Assembly (NCBI RefSeq): GCF_009829925.1
Contig: NZ_SNVJ01000019.1
Span: 1-64,000, forward strand
Source of the DNA: Teichococcus coralli
Lineage (GTDB): Bacteria; Pseudomonadota; Alphaproteobacteria; Acetobacterales; Acetobacteraceae
Reading direction: 5' to 3'
DNA length: 64,000 bases
Both the position numbers and the translations under genes were made by a program. The notes below the pieces were generated by a model. The model saw only the letters and a list, made by a program, of their open reading frames with translations, ran no database searches and was not told the DNA's origin. Below are positions 16,680 through 25,514 of this stretch, piece by piece. Numbering within the stretch: position 1 is the stretch's first letter; every line of letters starts with the position of its first letter.

Positions 16680-18823
16680 ACCCCCCTGCCCTGGAGCGGA
16701 TGCGGCGCTTCCTGCAGCCGCGCAGCGTCGCCATCGTGGGCGCCACGGCCCGCGCGGGAGCCTTCGGCGCGCGCGTGCTGGAGAACCTCGCCGCTTTCCA
16801 GGGCCGCGTCCACCTGGTGAACCCGCGCTATCACGAGATCGGCGGCCGCCCGTGCCATCCAAGCCTGGCGGCGCTGCCGGAAGCGCCGGATTGCGTCGCC
16901 GTCGCCACCCCGCGCGAGGGCGTGTCTGCGGTGCTGGAGGAGGCCATCGCGGCCGGCGCGGGCGGGCTGGTGGTCTTCGCCGCCGGCTTCGCGGAGACCG
17001 GGCTGCCGGAGCGGATGGCGGCGCAGGCGGCGCTCTCCACGCGTGCGGCCGAAGCCGACCTGCCGCTGCTCGGCCCCAACTGCCTGGGCTTCGCGCATTT
17101 CGCCAGCGGCGCCGGGGTGACCTTCTCGGCGGGGCCTCCGGTCCGGCCGCCGACCGGCGCGCGGCCGCCGGCGGTGGGCATCGCCAGCCAGTCGGGCGCG
17201 GTCGGCTTCGCCCTGGCGCAGGCGGTGGAGCGCGGCGTGCCTGTCAGCCATGTCCTGACCTCGGGCAACGGCGCCGGGTTGGATATCGCCGACCTGATCG
17301 CCTTCCTGGCCGAGGCGCCGGACTGCGCCGCCATCGCCTGCGTGCTGGAAGGCGCGCGCGACCCGCGCCGGCTGCTGGCGGCAATCGCCCGCGCCGAGGC
17401 CGCCGGCAAGCCGGTGGTGGTGCACAAGATGGCCTCGGGCCAGTCCGGCGCGGCGGCGGCCCTGTCGCATACCGGTGCCGTCGCCGGCGGCCATGCGGTC
17501 TGGCGTGCCGCGCTGGCCTATGCGGGCGCGGTGGTGGTCGAGGATCTCGGCGCGGTCATGGAAATGGCCTCCTTCCTCGCCCGCGCGCCCGCCATGCCGG
17601 CGGGGCCAGGCGTGGCGGTGGTCTCCACCTCGGGCGGCGCCTGCATCCTGGCCGCCGACGCGGCGGAACGGCACGGCGTCCCTCTGCCGCAGGCGGGTGC
17701 CGCGGCCCAGGCGGTGCTCGATGGCCGCATCCCCGAATACGGCTCCGCCCGCAACCCCTGCGACCTGACGGCGCAGGTGCTGAACGACCCCGAGGCGCTG
17801 GCCGCCTGCACCGGCGCCCTGGCGCGCGACCCGGCCTTCAGCCTGCTGCTCTACCCCAACACCCATGCCTATCCCTTCTCGCTCGGCCGCATCCCGGTGA
17901 TGGCGGAGATCGCCGCGCGCGAGGGGCGCTTCCTCTGCGTGCCCTGGGTGGCGGAGCGGCGCGAAGGGGAAGGCACGGCGGCGGCCGAGGCGGTGCCGGG
18001 GGCCGCGCTCTTCGGCAGCGTGGAGCGCTGCTTCGCCGCCATTGCCGCCTGGCAGGCGCGCGCAGCCCGCCGGGCGCAGCCATCGGCGACGCCGTCCGCG
18101 CTGCTCGGCGAGGCGCAGCACGCGCGGGTGGCTGCGCTGCTGGAGGGCGCGCCGGTGCTGACGGAACGCCGCGCCAAGGCGGTGCTGGCGGCCTGCGGCG
18201 TGCCGGTGGTGCCGGAGCGGCTGGTGCAGGATGCGGAGGAAGCGGTCATTGCCGCCATGGGCTTCGGCTTCCCGGTGGTGCTGAAGGGGGAAGGCGCGGC
18301 GCTGCCGCACAAGACCGAGGCTGGCGTGGTGCGGCTGAACCTGCGCGACGCCGCGGAGGTCCGCGCCGCCCATGCCGCCATCCTCGCCAATGCCGACCGC
18401 GCGGCACCCGGCGCGGCGCTCGACGGCGTGCTGGTGCAGCCGATGCTGCCGGCCGGGCTGGAGGTGATGCTGGGCGCGCATCGCGACCCGCTGTTCGGGC
18501 CGGTGGTCGCGGTCGGCCTGGGCGGCGTGCTGGTGGAACTGCTGGCGGATGTGGCGGTGGCCCCGGCGCCGCTGTCGCTGCCGCAGGCGCGCGCGATGCT
18601 GGAGGGGCTGCGCGGCGCGCGCCTGTTCCAGGGCTTCCGCGGCAGCGCGCCGGTGGAGCTCGAGCGTCTGGCGGAGATCGTCTGCCGCGTCGGCGAGCTG
18701 GTGGCCCGGCATCCGCGCATCCGCGAGCTGGATGTCAATCCGCTGATCTGCGGGACGGGGGGCATCGTGGCGGTGGATGGGCTGATCGCCCTGTCCGCGC
18801 CGGGGAAAGGGGAGGAGGAGTGA
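16676..18823 (+). CDS. NDP-forming acyl-CoA synthetase (acetate-CoA ligase-like, fused alpha/beta)
   Basis: The protein has 715 residues. Order: CoA-binding domain (LQPRSVAIVGATARAGAFG, residues 10-130), succinyl-CoA ligase-like flavodoxin domain (GIASQSGAVGFALAQA, then SHTGAVAGGHAVW with the phospho-His region, 170-460), and a C-terminal ATP-grasp domain (VLKGEGAALPHKTEAGVVRL onward, 490-710). This is the ADP-forming acyl-CoA synthetase fold, which interconverts acid + CoA + ATP and acyl-CoA + ADP + Pi. ATG overlaps the previous stop. In this operon it may capture energy from, or activate, a short organic acid. Confidence 0.9.
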   Translation: MNPPALERMRRFLQPRSVAIVGATARAGAFGARVLENLAAFQGRVHLVNPRYHEIGGRPCHPSLAALPEAPDCVAVATPREGVSAVLEEAIAAGAGGLVVFAAGFAETGLPERMAAQAALSTRAAEADLPLLGPNCLGFAHFASGAGVTFSAGPPVRPPTGARPPAVGIASQSGAVGFALAQAVERGVPVSHVLTSGNGAGLDIADLIAFLAEAPDCAAIACVLEGARDPRRLLAAIARAEAAGKPVVVHKMASGQSGAAAALSHTGAVAGGHAVWRAALAYAGAVVVEDLGAVMEMASFLARAPAMPAGPGVAVVSTSGGACILAADAAERHGVPLPQAGAAAQAVLDGRIPEYGSARNPCDLTAQVLNDPEALAACTGALARDPAFSLLLYPNTHAYPFSLGRIPVMAEIAAREGRFLCVPWVAERREGEGTAAAEAVPGAALFGSVERCFAAIAAWQARAARRAQPSATPSALLGEAQHARVAALLEGAPVLTERRAKAVLAACGVPVVPERLVQDAEEAVIAAMGFGFPVVLKGEGAALPHKTEAGVVRLNLRDAAEVRAAHAAILANADRAAPGAALDGVLVQPMLPAGLEVMLGAHRDPLFGPVVAVGLGGVLVELLADVAVAPAPLSLPQARAMLEGLRGARLFQGFRGSAPVELERLAEIVCRVGELVARHPRIRELDVNPLICGTGGIVAVDGLIALSAPGKGEEE

Positions 18824-19905
18824 TGGACGGCATGATGGAGCAGGACGAGGCGGAGCGGCGGGAATCGGTCCGCATGATCCGCGAGAGTGCCGCCGGCCTC
18901 GTCCCCAGGCATGGCGACTTCGCCCGGGTGCGGGCGCTGCGCTATGCCGATCCCGGCTATGACACCGCGATCTGGCAGGCCATGGGCGAGCAGGGCTGGA
19001 TCGGACTGCGGGTGCCGGAGGCGCATGGCGGCATCGGGCTCGGCATGGCCGAGGCCTGCGCCCTGGCGGAGGAGCTGGGGCAGGCCCTGGCGCCCGAGCC
19101 GCTGGTGGCCGGCGCGCTCTCCGCCCGGTTGCTGGCCGCGGCCGGCGACGACAGCCTGCTGCCGGCGCTGCTGCAGGGCCGCAGCCTGGTGCTGACCGCC
19201 TGGCAGGAAGCGCCGGATAGCCTGGAGGCGCCCGGCACGCCCGGCGCGCCGCGCCTCTTCCTGCCGCAGGCCGCCGGGGCGGAGACCCTGCTGGTCCCCG
19301 TCGCGGAAGGCGGCGCGCTGGCGCTCTACGCCGTCCCCGCCGCCGGCCAGGCCCTGCACCTGCAGCGCACCCAGGATGGCGGCAATCTCGGTACGCTGGT
19401 GCCGGATCTCGCGGGCGCGCGGCGCCTGCATGGCGATGTCGGCGCTGCCCTCGCCGTGGCGCTGGAGGAGGCGGCGCTGGTCACCGCGGCCAGCCTGCTG
19501 GGCCTGATGGAGCGTGCCTTCGCGATGACGCTCGACTACCTGCGCACGCGGCAGCAGTTCGGCAAGCCGCTGGGCAGCTTCCAGGCCCTGCAGCACCGTG
19601 CCGCCGACCTGCGAATCCAGATCGCGCTGAGCCGCGCGAGCGTGGAGGGGGCGGCGCGCGGCCTGGATGCGGGCGCCGCGCCGGATCGCGCTTCGGCCGC
19701 CGTCTCCCGTGCCAAGGCACGCGCCGCTGAGGCGGCGATGCTGATCACCCGCGAGGCGGTGCAGATGCACGGCGCCATCGGCTACACGGACGAGCACGAC
19801 ATCGGCCTGTTCCTGCGCAAGGCCATGGTGCTGGCGAATGCCTATGGCTCCGCCGCGCTGCACCGCAATCGTTTCCTGGAAAAGGCGGACCCGCTGGCCG
19901 CCTGA
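18823..19905 (+). CDS. acyl-CoA dehydrogenase, probable accessory-type subunit
   Basis: The protein has 360 residues. The N-terminal helical domain and the C-terminal QQFGKPLGSFQALQHRAADL and QMHGAIGYTDEHDIGLFLRK segments are clear acyl-CoA dehydrogenase features. The middle flavin-binding signature (T/S-E-P-x-x-G-S-D) is missing where LVLTAWQEAPDSLEAPG stands. The first dehydrogenase has that signature (388 residues), so the two probably form a heteromer like FadE28/FadE29 (ChsE1/ChsE2). That inference is not proven. The stop of the ligase gene and this ATG overlap as TGATG. Confidence 0.88.
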   Translation: MDGMMEQDEAERRESVRMIRESAAGLVPRHGDFARVRALRYADPGYDTAIWQAMGEQGWIGLRVPEAHGGIGLGMAEACALAEELGQALAPEPLVAGALSARLLAAAGDDSLLPALLQGRSLVLTAWQEAPDSLEAPGTPGAPRLFLPQAAGAETLLVPVAEGGALALYAVPAAGQALHLQRTQDGGNLGTLVPDLAGARRLHGDVGAALAVALEEAALVTAASLLGLMERAFAMTLDYLRTRQQFGKPLGSFQALQHRAADLRIQIALSRASVEGAARGLDAGAAPDRASAAVSRAKARAAEAAMLITREAVQMHGAIGYTDEHDIGLFLRKAMVLANAYGSAALHRNRFLEKADPLAA

Positions 19906-19982
19906 GCGGCCTTGGCCGGAGCAGGGTGGCGCGCCGTGGCCCCGGCAGAGACATGACCCCTGGATCGAGCGGAGCGAACAGA

Positions 19983-20795
19983 ATGAGCCACGAAACCCAG
20001 GCCGTGCGCGTGAACGGCCTTTCCTTCAACTGCCGCCTGGACGGTCCCGAGGGTGCCCCCTGGATGGTGTTCAGCAACTCGCTGGTGACAAACCTTTCGG
20101 TTTGGGACCGGCAGGTCGAGGCGTTCGGCGGGCGCTATCGCATCCTGCGCTACGACCAGCGAGGCCATGGCGGGACCGAGGTGCCGGCGGAAGCTGCGAA
20201 CCTCGACGTGCTCACCGAGGATGCGGCGGCACTGATGGCGCATTTCGGTGTCAGCGGCGCGGTGGCCATGGGTGTCTCCATGGGTGCGGCCACCGTTCTC
20301 TGCCTCGCCGCGCGCCATCCGGACCTCGTCGCCGCCGTGATCGCCTCGGACGGACAGGCGGGCACGGCGGCGGGAGGGGCGCAGACCTGGCAGGAGCGGA
20401 TCGATTTCGCGCGTGAGAACGGCATGTCGGCCTGCGCCGACGCGACGGTGAGGCGCTGGTTCTCCGCCGCCGCGATCGCGGCGGGAAATGCGGCCATCCC
20501 CCATGTGCGGGAGATGGTCAGGACCACGCCCGAGGCCGGCTTCGTCGCCTGTGCGACCGCCTTACAGTCCTACGATATCCGCGCCGAGCTTCCGACGCTG
20601 CGCCAGCCCGTGCTGCTGCTGGCCGGAGAGATGGACGGTGCCATGCCGAAGACGATGCGCGGCATGGCCGAGGCAATCCCGGACGCGCGCTTTGTCGAGG
20701 TGCCCGGAGCAGGCCACATTCCCTGCCTTGAAGCGCCAGGATTGTTCAATGCCGCCGTGGAAACGTTTCTGGCGGAGAAGCGGAGCGCAGCCTGA
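19983..20795 (+). CDS. alpha/beta hydrolase, 3-oxoadipate enol-lactonase (PcaD)-like
   Basis: The protein has 270 residues. LRYDQRGHGGTEVP and VAMGVSMGAATVLCLA give the strand-loop with the nucleophile Ser (G-V-S-M-G), and GAGHIPCLEAP the catalytic His region. Closest family style is PcaD/3-oxoadipate enol-lactonase (SNSLVTNLSVWDRQVE), which opens an enol-lactone. It is the last gene of the CoA operon, 77 bases after the previous stop. It may hydrolyse a lactone or thioester there, or help the protocatechuate module further on. The substrate is unproven. Confidence 0.88.
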   Translation: MSHETQAVRVNGLSFNCRLDGPEGAPWMVFSNSLVTNLSVWDRQVEAFGGRYRILRYDQRGHGGTEVPAEAANLDVLTEDAAALMAHFGVSGAVAMGVSMGAATVLCLAARHPDLVAAVIASDGQAGTAAGGAQTWQERIDFARENGMSACADATVRRWFSAAAIAAGNAAIPHVREMVRTTPEAGFVACATALQSYDIRAELPTLRQPVLLLAGEMDGAMPKTMRGMAEAIPDARFVEVPGAGHIPCLEAPGLFNAAVETFLAEKRSAA

Positions 20796-21056
20796 GGCGG
20801 CACGTTCCGAGGCCCCGCTGACGGGGGTGGGTCCCGCATCTCGAAGCCCGCACCCCGGCGAACAGCCGGCCGGCAAGGGGCACCTCCTGCGAGTGGCAGA
20901 TCAAGCCGGCCACCGATGGCCATCATGCCTGGCCGTCCGGCCAGACCTGCTTGACCGAGCGGTGCGTGGAGACCACCGGTCCCGGGCCCGCGGAGGCGGG
21001 CGGCGCGCCGGGCGGTTCGTCGGCGCCGCGCCTTGGGCGCGGCGCGCGGCAAAGGG

Positions 21057-21734
21057 TCAGAGGGCCTCGCCGAGCAGCGCGTGAGCGACGCCTCCCAGGA
21101 TATGCGTGGCGAGCACCTCCCGCGCCGCTGCGGCATCGCGGCGCATCGCGCAGTCGCGCAGCTCCGCGTGTTCCCGCACCGCGATGTCGCCGCGGAAGCC
21201 CAGAGCGCGATTCTGGTAGCGCTGATACCGGTCGAAAACCGCCGCGTGGGTCGCCATGAGCGTGTGCGAGCCACAGGCGGAAATCAGCGCCTGATGAAAA
21301 CGAGCGTCGAAGCGGCGCCAGGGCTCCAGCGCGGCGGCCTCGCCCGCGCGCAGCCGCTCCTCCATCAGTGCAAGCTTGTGGTGCGCCGCCACGACGCGCG
21401 CCTCCCACTCGACGTCACCCGCGCGGAAGGCCTGTTCGAGCGCATGCCCCTCCAGCAGCAGGCGCAGGCTCGCGAGCTCGCGGAGATCGGCTTCGGAGAA
21501 GGGGGCGACCTCGAAGCCGCGCTGCCCCTCGGCCACCACCAGCCGTTCGGCGACCAGCCGGCTGAGCGTCTCCCGCAGGGTGCCGACGCCGGCGCCATAG
21601 GCGTCGCGCAAGGCCTCCAGCCTGAGCTTCTGGCCCGGCGCCAGGGTGCCGCGCAGGATGTCGGCCCGGATCAGGCGATAGGCGCGCTCGCCGGCGGCTT
21701 CCGGCGCCGCGAGCAGCGGTGAGGCGTCGTTCAT
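21057..21734 (-). CDS. GntR family regulator, FadR/FCD type
   Basis: The protein has 225 residues. The N-terminal winged helix (YRLIRADILRGTLAPGQKLR, GTLRETLSRLVAERLVV) is followed by an all-helical FCD ligand domain with the metal-binding Asp/His pattern (RRFDARFHQALISACG, then EHAELRDC). Its start overlaps the stop of the second, similar regulator by four bases. Both lie divergent from the TRAP operon. FCD regulators sense carboxylic acids. Confidence 0.9.
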   Translation of the reverse strand: MNDASPLLAAPEAAGERAYRLIRADILRGTLAPGQKLRLEALRDAYGAGVGTLRETLSRLVAERLVVAEGQRGFEVAPFSEADLRELASLRLLLEGHALEQAFRAGDVEWEARVVAAHHKLALMEERLRAGEAAALEPWRRFDARFHQALISACGSHTLMATHAAVFDRYQRYQNRALGFRGDIAVREHAELRDCAMRRDAAAAREVLATHILGGVAHALLGEAL

Positions 21735-22486
21735 GCCCTTGCCCGCAGCCGGGCCGGAGGCGCGGCTTCCAAGGGGCGCGCGGCAGGGCGGCCACCGGCG
21801 AATGGCAGCAGGGCGCCCGTGCGAACCACATGGTCCACGCAGCCGGCCACATGCGCCTCCAGCACACGGCAGGCGCTCGCGGCATCGCGGCGAAGCGCGC
21901 AGTCCAGCAAGGCCGCGTGCTGCTCCGCCGCCACGGTGCCGCGGAACAGCACGGCCACCATCTGGTAGCGCAGGTAGCGGTCATAGGCTGCGGTGCAGGT
22001 CTCCAGCAGCGCCGCGGAGCCGCAGGTCTCGATCAGCGCGTGATGGAACTCGCGATCGTAGCGCTTCCAGAGAGCGGCATCGGCGGGTTCGCCGGCGAGC
22101 AGGCGCCGCTCCAGCACGGCGAGTTTATGATGCGCGCCGACGACGCGGCCCTCCCATTCCAGGTCGCCCGCCGCGAAGGCCGGCACGAGGGCGTGGCACT
22201 CGAGCAGGAGCCGGAGATCGGCGATCTCCCGGAAGTCCTTTTCTGAAACGGGGGCGACGGTGAAGCCGCGCTGCCCCTCGGCCGCGATGAGCCCCTCGGA
22301 GGCGAGGCGGTTCAGCGCCTCCCGCAAGGTGCCGATGCTGGTCCCGTAGACCTGCCGAAGAGCGTCCAGCCCGAGCTTCTGGCCAGGGGCAAGCCGGGCC
22401 AGCACGACATCGGCGCGGAGGCGGCGATAAACGCCTTCGCCAGAGCTGTCCTCCGCGTCCGTCATCTCGGCAGCCGGTGCCCGCAC
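21731..22486 (-). CDS. GntR family regulator, FadR/FCD type (tandem paralogue)
   Basis: The protein has up to 251 residues and the same architecture as its downstream neighbour (APGQKLGLDALRQVYG, GTLREALNRLASEGLI, FHHALIETCGSAALLE), clearly a paralogue. The GTG at 22486 is preferred because GGAAAGGGAG lies 8 bases before it. An ATG at 22465 is the alternative. It is transcribed away from the TRAP genes, with 190 bp of AT-richer promoter DNA between them, and probably regulates them. Tandem co-transcribed FCD paralogues are uncommon. Confidence 0.88.
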   Translation of the reverse strand: MRAPAAEMTDAEDSSGEGVYRRLRADVVLARLAPGQKLGLDALRQVYGTSIGTLREALNRLASEGLIAAEGQRGFTVAPVSEKDFREIADLRLLLECHALVPAFAAGDLEWEGRVVGAHHKLAVLERRLLAGEPADAALWKRYDREFHHALIETCGSAALLETCTAAYDRYLRYQMVAVLFRGTVAAEQHAALLDCALRRDAASACRVLEAHVAGCVDHVVRTGALLPFAGGRPAARPLEAAPPARLRARA

Positions 22487-22513
22487 GCCTTTGCTCCCTT
22501 TCCTGACGCCGAA

Positions 22514-22566
22514 ATATCGAGGTGGCGCGACCCGAGTGCAATATCCGCTGTTTTTGAAAATATCCG
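22514..22566. promoter_or_regulatory. divergent promoter with repeated ATATC motifs
   Basis: In the region between the regulator and TRAP genes ATATCGA (22514) and two copies of ATATCCG (22541 and 22560, 19 bp apart) occur in unusually AT-rich DNA. Evenly spaced direct repeats in such a place suggest regulator binding sites, most simply for the two FCD regulators. Binding is inferred. Confidence 0.35.
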
Positions 22567-22676
22567 ATCAAACGCGGAATCGCTGTTGATCCTGGCTTTC
22601 GTTGTAAATACCGTCAGACCGGACGCCGCCATGCGGCCAAGAGCACAAGAGAACGTTTCGGGACAGGGAAACGCCC

Positions 22677-23669
22677 ATGCAACCGCTGATCGGACGCCGG
22701 TCCGCCCTGGTGGCCGCGGCCGCCGCACTCGCCGCCGCCCCCGCCATCCCGGCGCAAGCCCAGGCCCGCAAGCGCCTGCGCTTCACCGCCGTCTTCTCCG
22801 ACCAGGACATCCGCGGGGAGGCCATGCGCGGCTTCCAGCGCGACCTCGCCTCCGACTTCGACGTCGAGCTGCACCTGAACGCCACCCTGTTCCGGCAGGG
22901 CACCGAGCTTGTTGCGCTGCAGCGCGGCAATGTGGAGATGGCGAACCTTTCGCCGCAGGACCTCTCGCGCCAGATCCCGGCCTGGTCGGTGATGGCCTCC
23001 GCCTACCTGTTCCGCGACGTGGACCACATGCGCAAGACCTTCGCCTCCGATGTCGGGCGCGAGTTCAAGCGCATGGCGCGCGAGCAGCTCAACGTGCAGA
23101 TCCTCGGCCCGCTCTACTTCGGCACCCGGCAGGTCAACCTGCGCCCGCGCAAGCGCATCGCCACGCCCGCCGACATGGCCGGCATCAAGCTGCGCATGCC
23201 GCCCGGCGAGACCTGGCAGTTCCTGGGCGAGGCACTGGGCGCGAACCCGACCCCCGTGGCCTTCGCGGAGCTCTATACGGCCTTGCAGAGCGGGGCGATC
23301 GACGGCCAGGACAACCCGCTGCCGACCAGCCGCACGATGCGTTTCCACGAGGTGACCACGCAGTTCGTGCTGACCAGCCATCTGGTGGCCTATGACCTGC
23401 TTTCCGTTTCCGGCCGCTTCTGGGATGGGCTGACGGCGGCGCAACAGGAGAAGCTGCAGGCCGCGACGGATCGCGTGATCGAGGAGAGCACGCGGCGCCA
23501 CCTGACCCAGGAACAGGAAACGGCGGAGTTCTTCAAGGCCCAGGGCCTGGAGGTCTATGCGCCGGATGTGGAGGCGTTCCGGGCGGAGGCGCAGCGCCGC
23601 TACCTCGCCTCCTCGCAGTCGAAGGACTGGCCGGCCGGCATCCTCGAGCGGATCAGCGCCGTCCGCTGA
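22677..23669 (+). CDS. TRAP transporter substrate-binding protein (DctP)
   Basis: The protein has 330 residues. A signal peptide precedes ARKRLRFTAVFSDQDIRGEA. Conserved LRMPPGETWQFLGEALGANP (with the carboxylate-binding Arg) and AELYTALQSGAIDGQDNPLP are DctP signatures. It binds an organic acid in the periplasm and delivers it to the small and large membrane subunits encoded next. The cluster context points to quinate, shikimate or dehydroshikimate as ligand, which is an inference. Confidence 0.92.
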   Translation: MQPLIGRRSALVAAAAALAAAPAIPAQAQARKRLRFTAVFSDQDIRGEAMRGFQRDLASDFDVELHLNATLFRQGTELVALQRGNVEMANLSPQDLSRQIPAWSVMASAYLFRDVDHMRKTFASDVGREFKRMAREQLNVQILGPLYFGTRQVNLRPRKRIATPADMAGIKLRMPPGETWQFLGEALGANPTPVAFAELYTALQSGAIDGQDNPLPTSRTMRFHEVTTQFVLTSHLVAYDLLSVSGRFWDGLTAAQQEKLQAATDRVIEESTRRHLTQEQETAEFFKAQGLEVYAPDVEAFRAEAQRRYLASSQSKDWPAGILERISAVR

Positions 23670-23678
23670 GGCCGGGGA

Positions 23679-24179
23679 ATGGCCTTTGTCCCGCGCCCCG
23701 CCCTCGGCTGGCTGCACCGGCGGGCCGAGAATGTGCTCGCCGCGCTGCTGGCGGCGATGTTCATCGCCTTCATCATCCAGATCGTCATGCGCTACGTGGT
23801 GAACCGTCCGGTTGGCTGGACGACCGAGGTCTCCACGCTGGCTTGGCTCTGGGGCATCCTCTGGGGCGCCGCGTTCGTCCTGAGGGACGAGGAGGAGATC
23901 CGGTTCGACATTGTCTACGGCCCCCTGCCGCCGGTGTTGCGCCGCCTCGCCGATGTCATCACCGGCCTGTCGGTGGTCGCCGTCTTCGGCTGGTCGCTGC
24001 CGGCGGTCTATGACTACGTCACCTTCATGAAGGTGGAGCGCTCGGCCTATCTCGGCATCCGCTTCGACCTGCTCTACTCGATCTACCTGGCCTTCGCGCT
24101 GGCCATGATGGTCCGCCACGGCTGGATCGCCTGGCAGGCGGCCACCGGACGGCGCCATGCGGCGGATCGCGCCGCATGA
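23679..24179 (+). CDS. TRAP transporter small permease (DctQ)
   Basis: The protein has 166 residues with four predicted membrane segments. IQIVMRYVVNRPVGWTTEVS and LAWLWGILWGAAFVLRDEEE, plus RFDLLYSIYLAFALAMM, are DctQ family features. It is 9 bases after dctP and its last four bases overlap the large permease gene. Confidence 0.9.
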   Translation: MAFVPRPALGWLHRRAENVLAALLAAMFIAFIIQIVMRYVVNRPVGWTTEVSTLAWLWGILWGAAFVLRDEEEIRFDIVYGPLPPVLRRLADVITGLSVVAVFGWSLPAVYDYVTFMKVERSAYLGIRFDLLYSIYLAFALAMMVRHGWIAWQAATGRRHAADRAA

Positions 24180-25477
24180 TCTCCGGCAGCCCCTTCTCCC
24201 TCGCGCTCCTCGCGCTGGTCGGGCTGTCGCTGCTGGGGCTGCCGATCGGCCTGGCCATGATCATGGGCTCGATCCTCTACCTGGCGCTTTCCGGGCAGGA
24301 CATGTCGATCGCGGCGGAGCAGATCCTCAACGGCCTGAACGGCAGCTACATCCTGCTCGCCGTCCCGCTCTTCATCTTCTCGGCGGGCCTGATGAACGTC
24401 GGCACGATGACCGACAGGCTGCTGCGGTTCTGCAACCTGCTTGTCGGGCGGTTCCGCGGCGGGCTCGGCCATGTGAACGTGGTCCAAAGCGTCATCTTCG
24501 CAGGCATGTCCGGCTCGGCCATCGCGGATGCGGCCGGCGGCGGCAAGCTGATCATCGACATGATGCGGCGCGACGGCGCCTATCCCGCGAGCTATGCCGC
24601 CGCCATCACCGCCGCGACCGCGGTGGTCGGGCCGATCATCCCGCCCTCCATCCCGATGGTGCTCTACGCGCTGATCTCCGACAGCTCCATCGGCTACCTG
24701 TTCCTCGGCGGCGTGATTCCCGGCCTGCTGATGGGCCTCGCGCAAATGGGAATCAACACCTGGATGGCCTACCGCCACGACTACCCGGTGGCGGAACGCG
24801 TGCCGCTGCGCGAGGTCCCGCGCCTGACCCTCGATGCCTTTCCGGCGCTGATGATGCCGGTGATCCTGCTGGGCGGGATCTATGGCGGCGTCATGACGCC
24901 GACCGAGGCCGCAGCCGTTGCGGCGGCCTACGCCTTCCTGATGGCCGTGCTGATCTATCGCAGCGTCTCGCTGCGGGACATCTACGGCGCCGTGCTCGCC
25001 AGCGCCCGCTCCACCGCCGCCATCGGCATGCTGATCGCCGGCGCGCTGGCCTTCAACTACGTGGTGACCAGCGAGAACATCCCGGGCACCGTGCGCCAGT
25101 TGCTGGCCGGATACGAGCTCTCGCAATGGCAGTTCCTGCTCGTGGTCAACCTCGTGCTGCTGGTGCTGGGCTGCCTGCTCGAGGGCAGCACCATCCTGCT
25201 CGTGGTGGTGCCGGTGCTGATCCCGACGGCCCAGGCGCTCGGCGTGGACATGGTGCATTTCGGCGTGGTGGTGGTGGTGAACATCATGATCGGGCTGATC
25301 ACGCCGCCCTACGGGCTGCTGCTCTTCATCGTGGCGAAGCTCTCAGGGGCACCGCTCGCCGCCGTGGTCCGCGACACGATTCCCTTCATCCTGGCCATGC
25401 TCGCCGCGCTGATCCTGATCACCTACGTGCCCGAACTGGTGCTCTGGCTGCCGCGGCGGCTGGGCTACCAGGGATGA
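24176..25477 (+). CDS. TRAP transporter large permease (DctM)
   Basis: The protein has 433 residues and about 12 membrane segments. AVPLFIFSAGLMNVGTMTDR, FAGMSGSAIADAAGGGKLII (transport motif) and VVGPIIPPSIPMVLYALISD are DctM signatures. It is the sodium-driven translocation subunit working with DctP and DctQ. The next gene, 37 bases on, is the AroQ-like dehydratase, suggesting one unit for uptake and breakdown of a quinate/shikimate-type compound. Confidence 0.93.
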   Translation: MISGSPFSLALLALVGLSLLGLPIGLAMIMGSILYLALSGQDMSIAAEQILNGLNGSYILLAVPLFIFSAGLMNVGTMTDRLLRFCNLLVGRFRGGLGHVNVVQSVIFAGMSGSAIADAAGGGKLIIDMMRRDGAYPASYAAAITAATAVVGPIIPPSIPMVLYALISDSSIGYLFLGGVIPGLLMGLAQMGINTWMAYRHDYPVAERVPLREVPRLTLDAFPALMMPVILLGGIYGGVMTPTEAAAVAAAYAFLMAVLIYRSVSLRDIYGAVLASARSTAAIGMLIAGALAFNYVVTSENIPGTVRQLLAGYELSQWQFLLVVNLVLLVLGCLLEGSTILLVVVPVLIPTAQALGVDMVHFGVVVVVNIMIGLITPPYGLLLFIVAKLSGAPLAAVVRDTIPFILAMLAALILITYVPELVLWLPRRLGYQG

Positions 25478-25514
25478 GCGCGGCAGCCCCCCACACAAGC
25501 TCAAGGCGACCGTC

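Noticed and set aside
16603..19905. 1100-codon plus-strand frame across the ligase gene and the following dehydrogenase gene
   Set aside because: The first two thirds are low-complexity Arg/Gly/Ala from the wrong frame of the ligase gene. Only the last part is the real acyl-CoA dehydrogenase, annotated from its own ATG.
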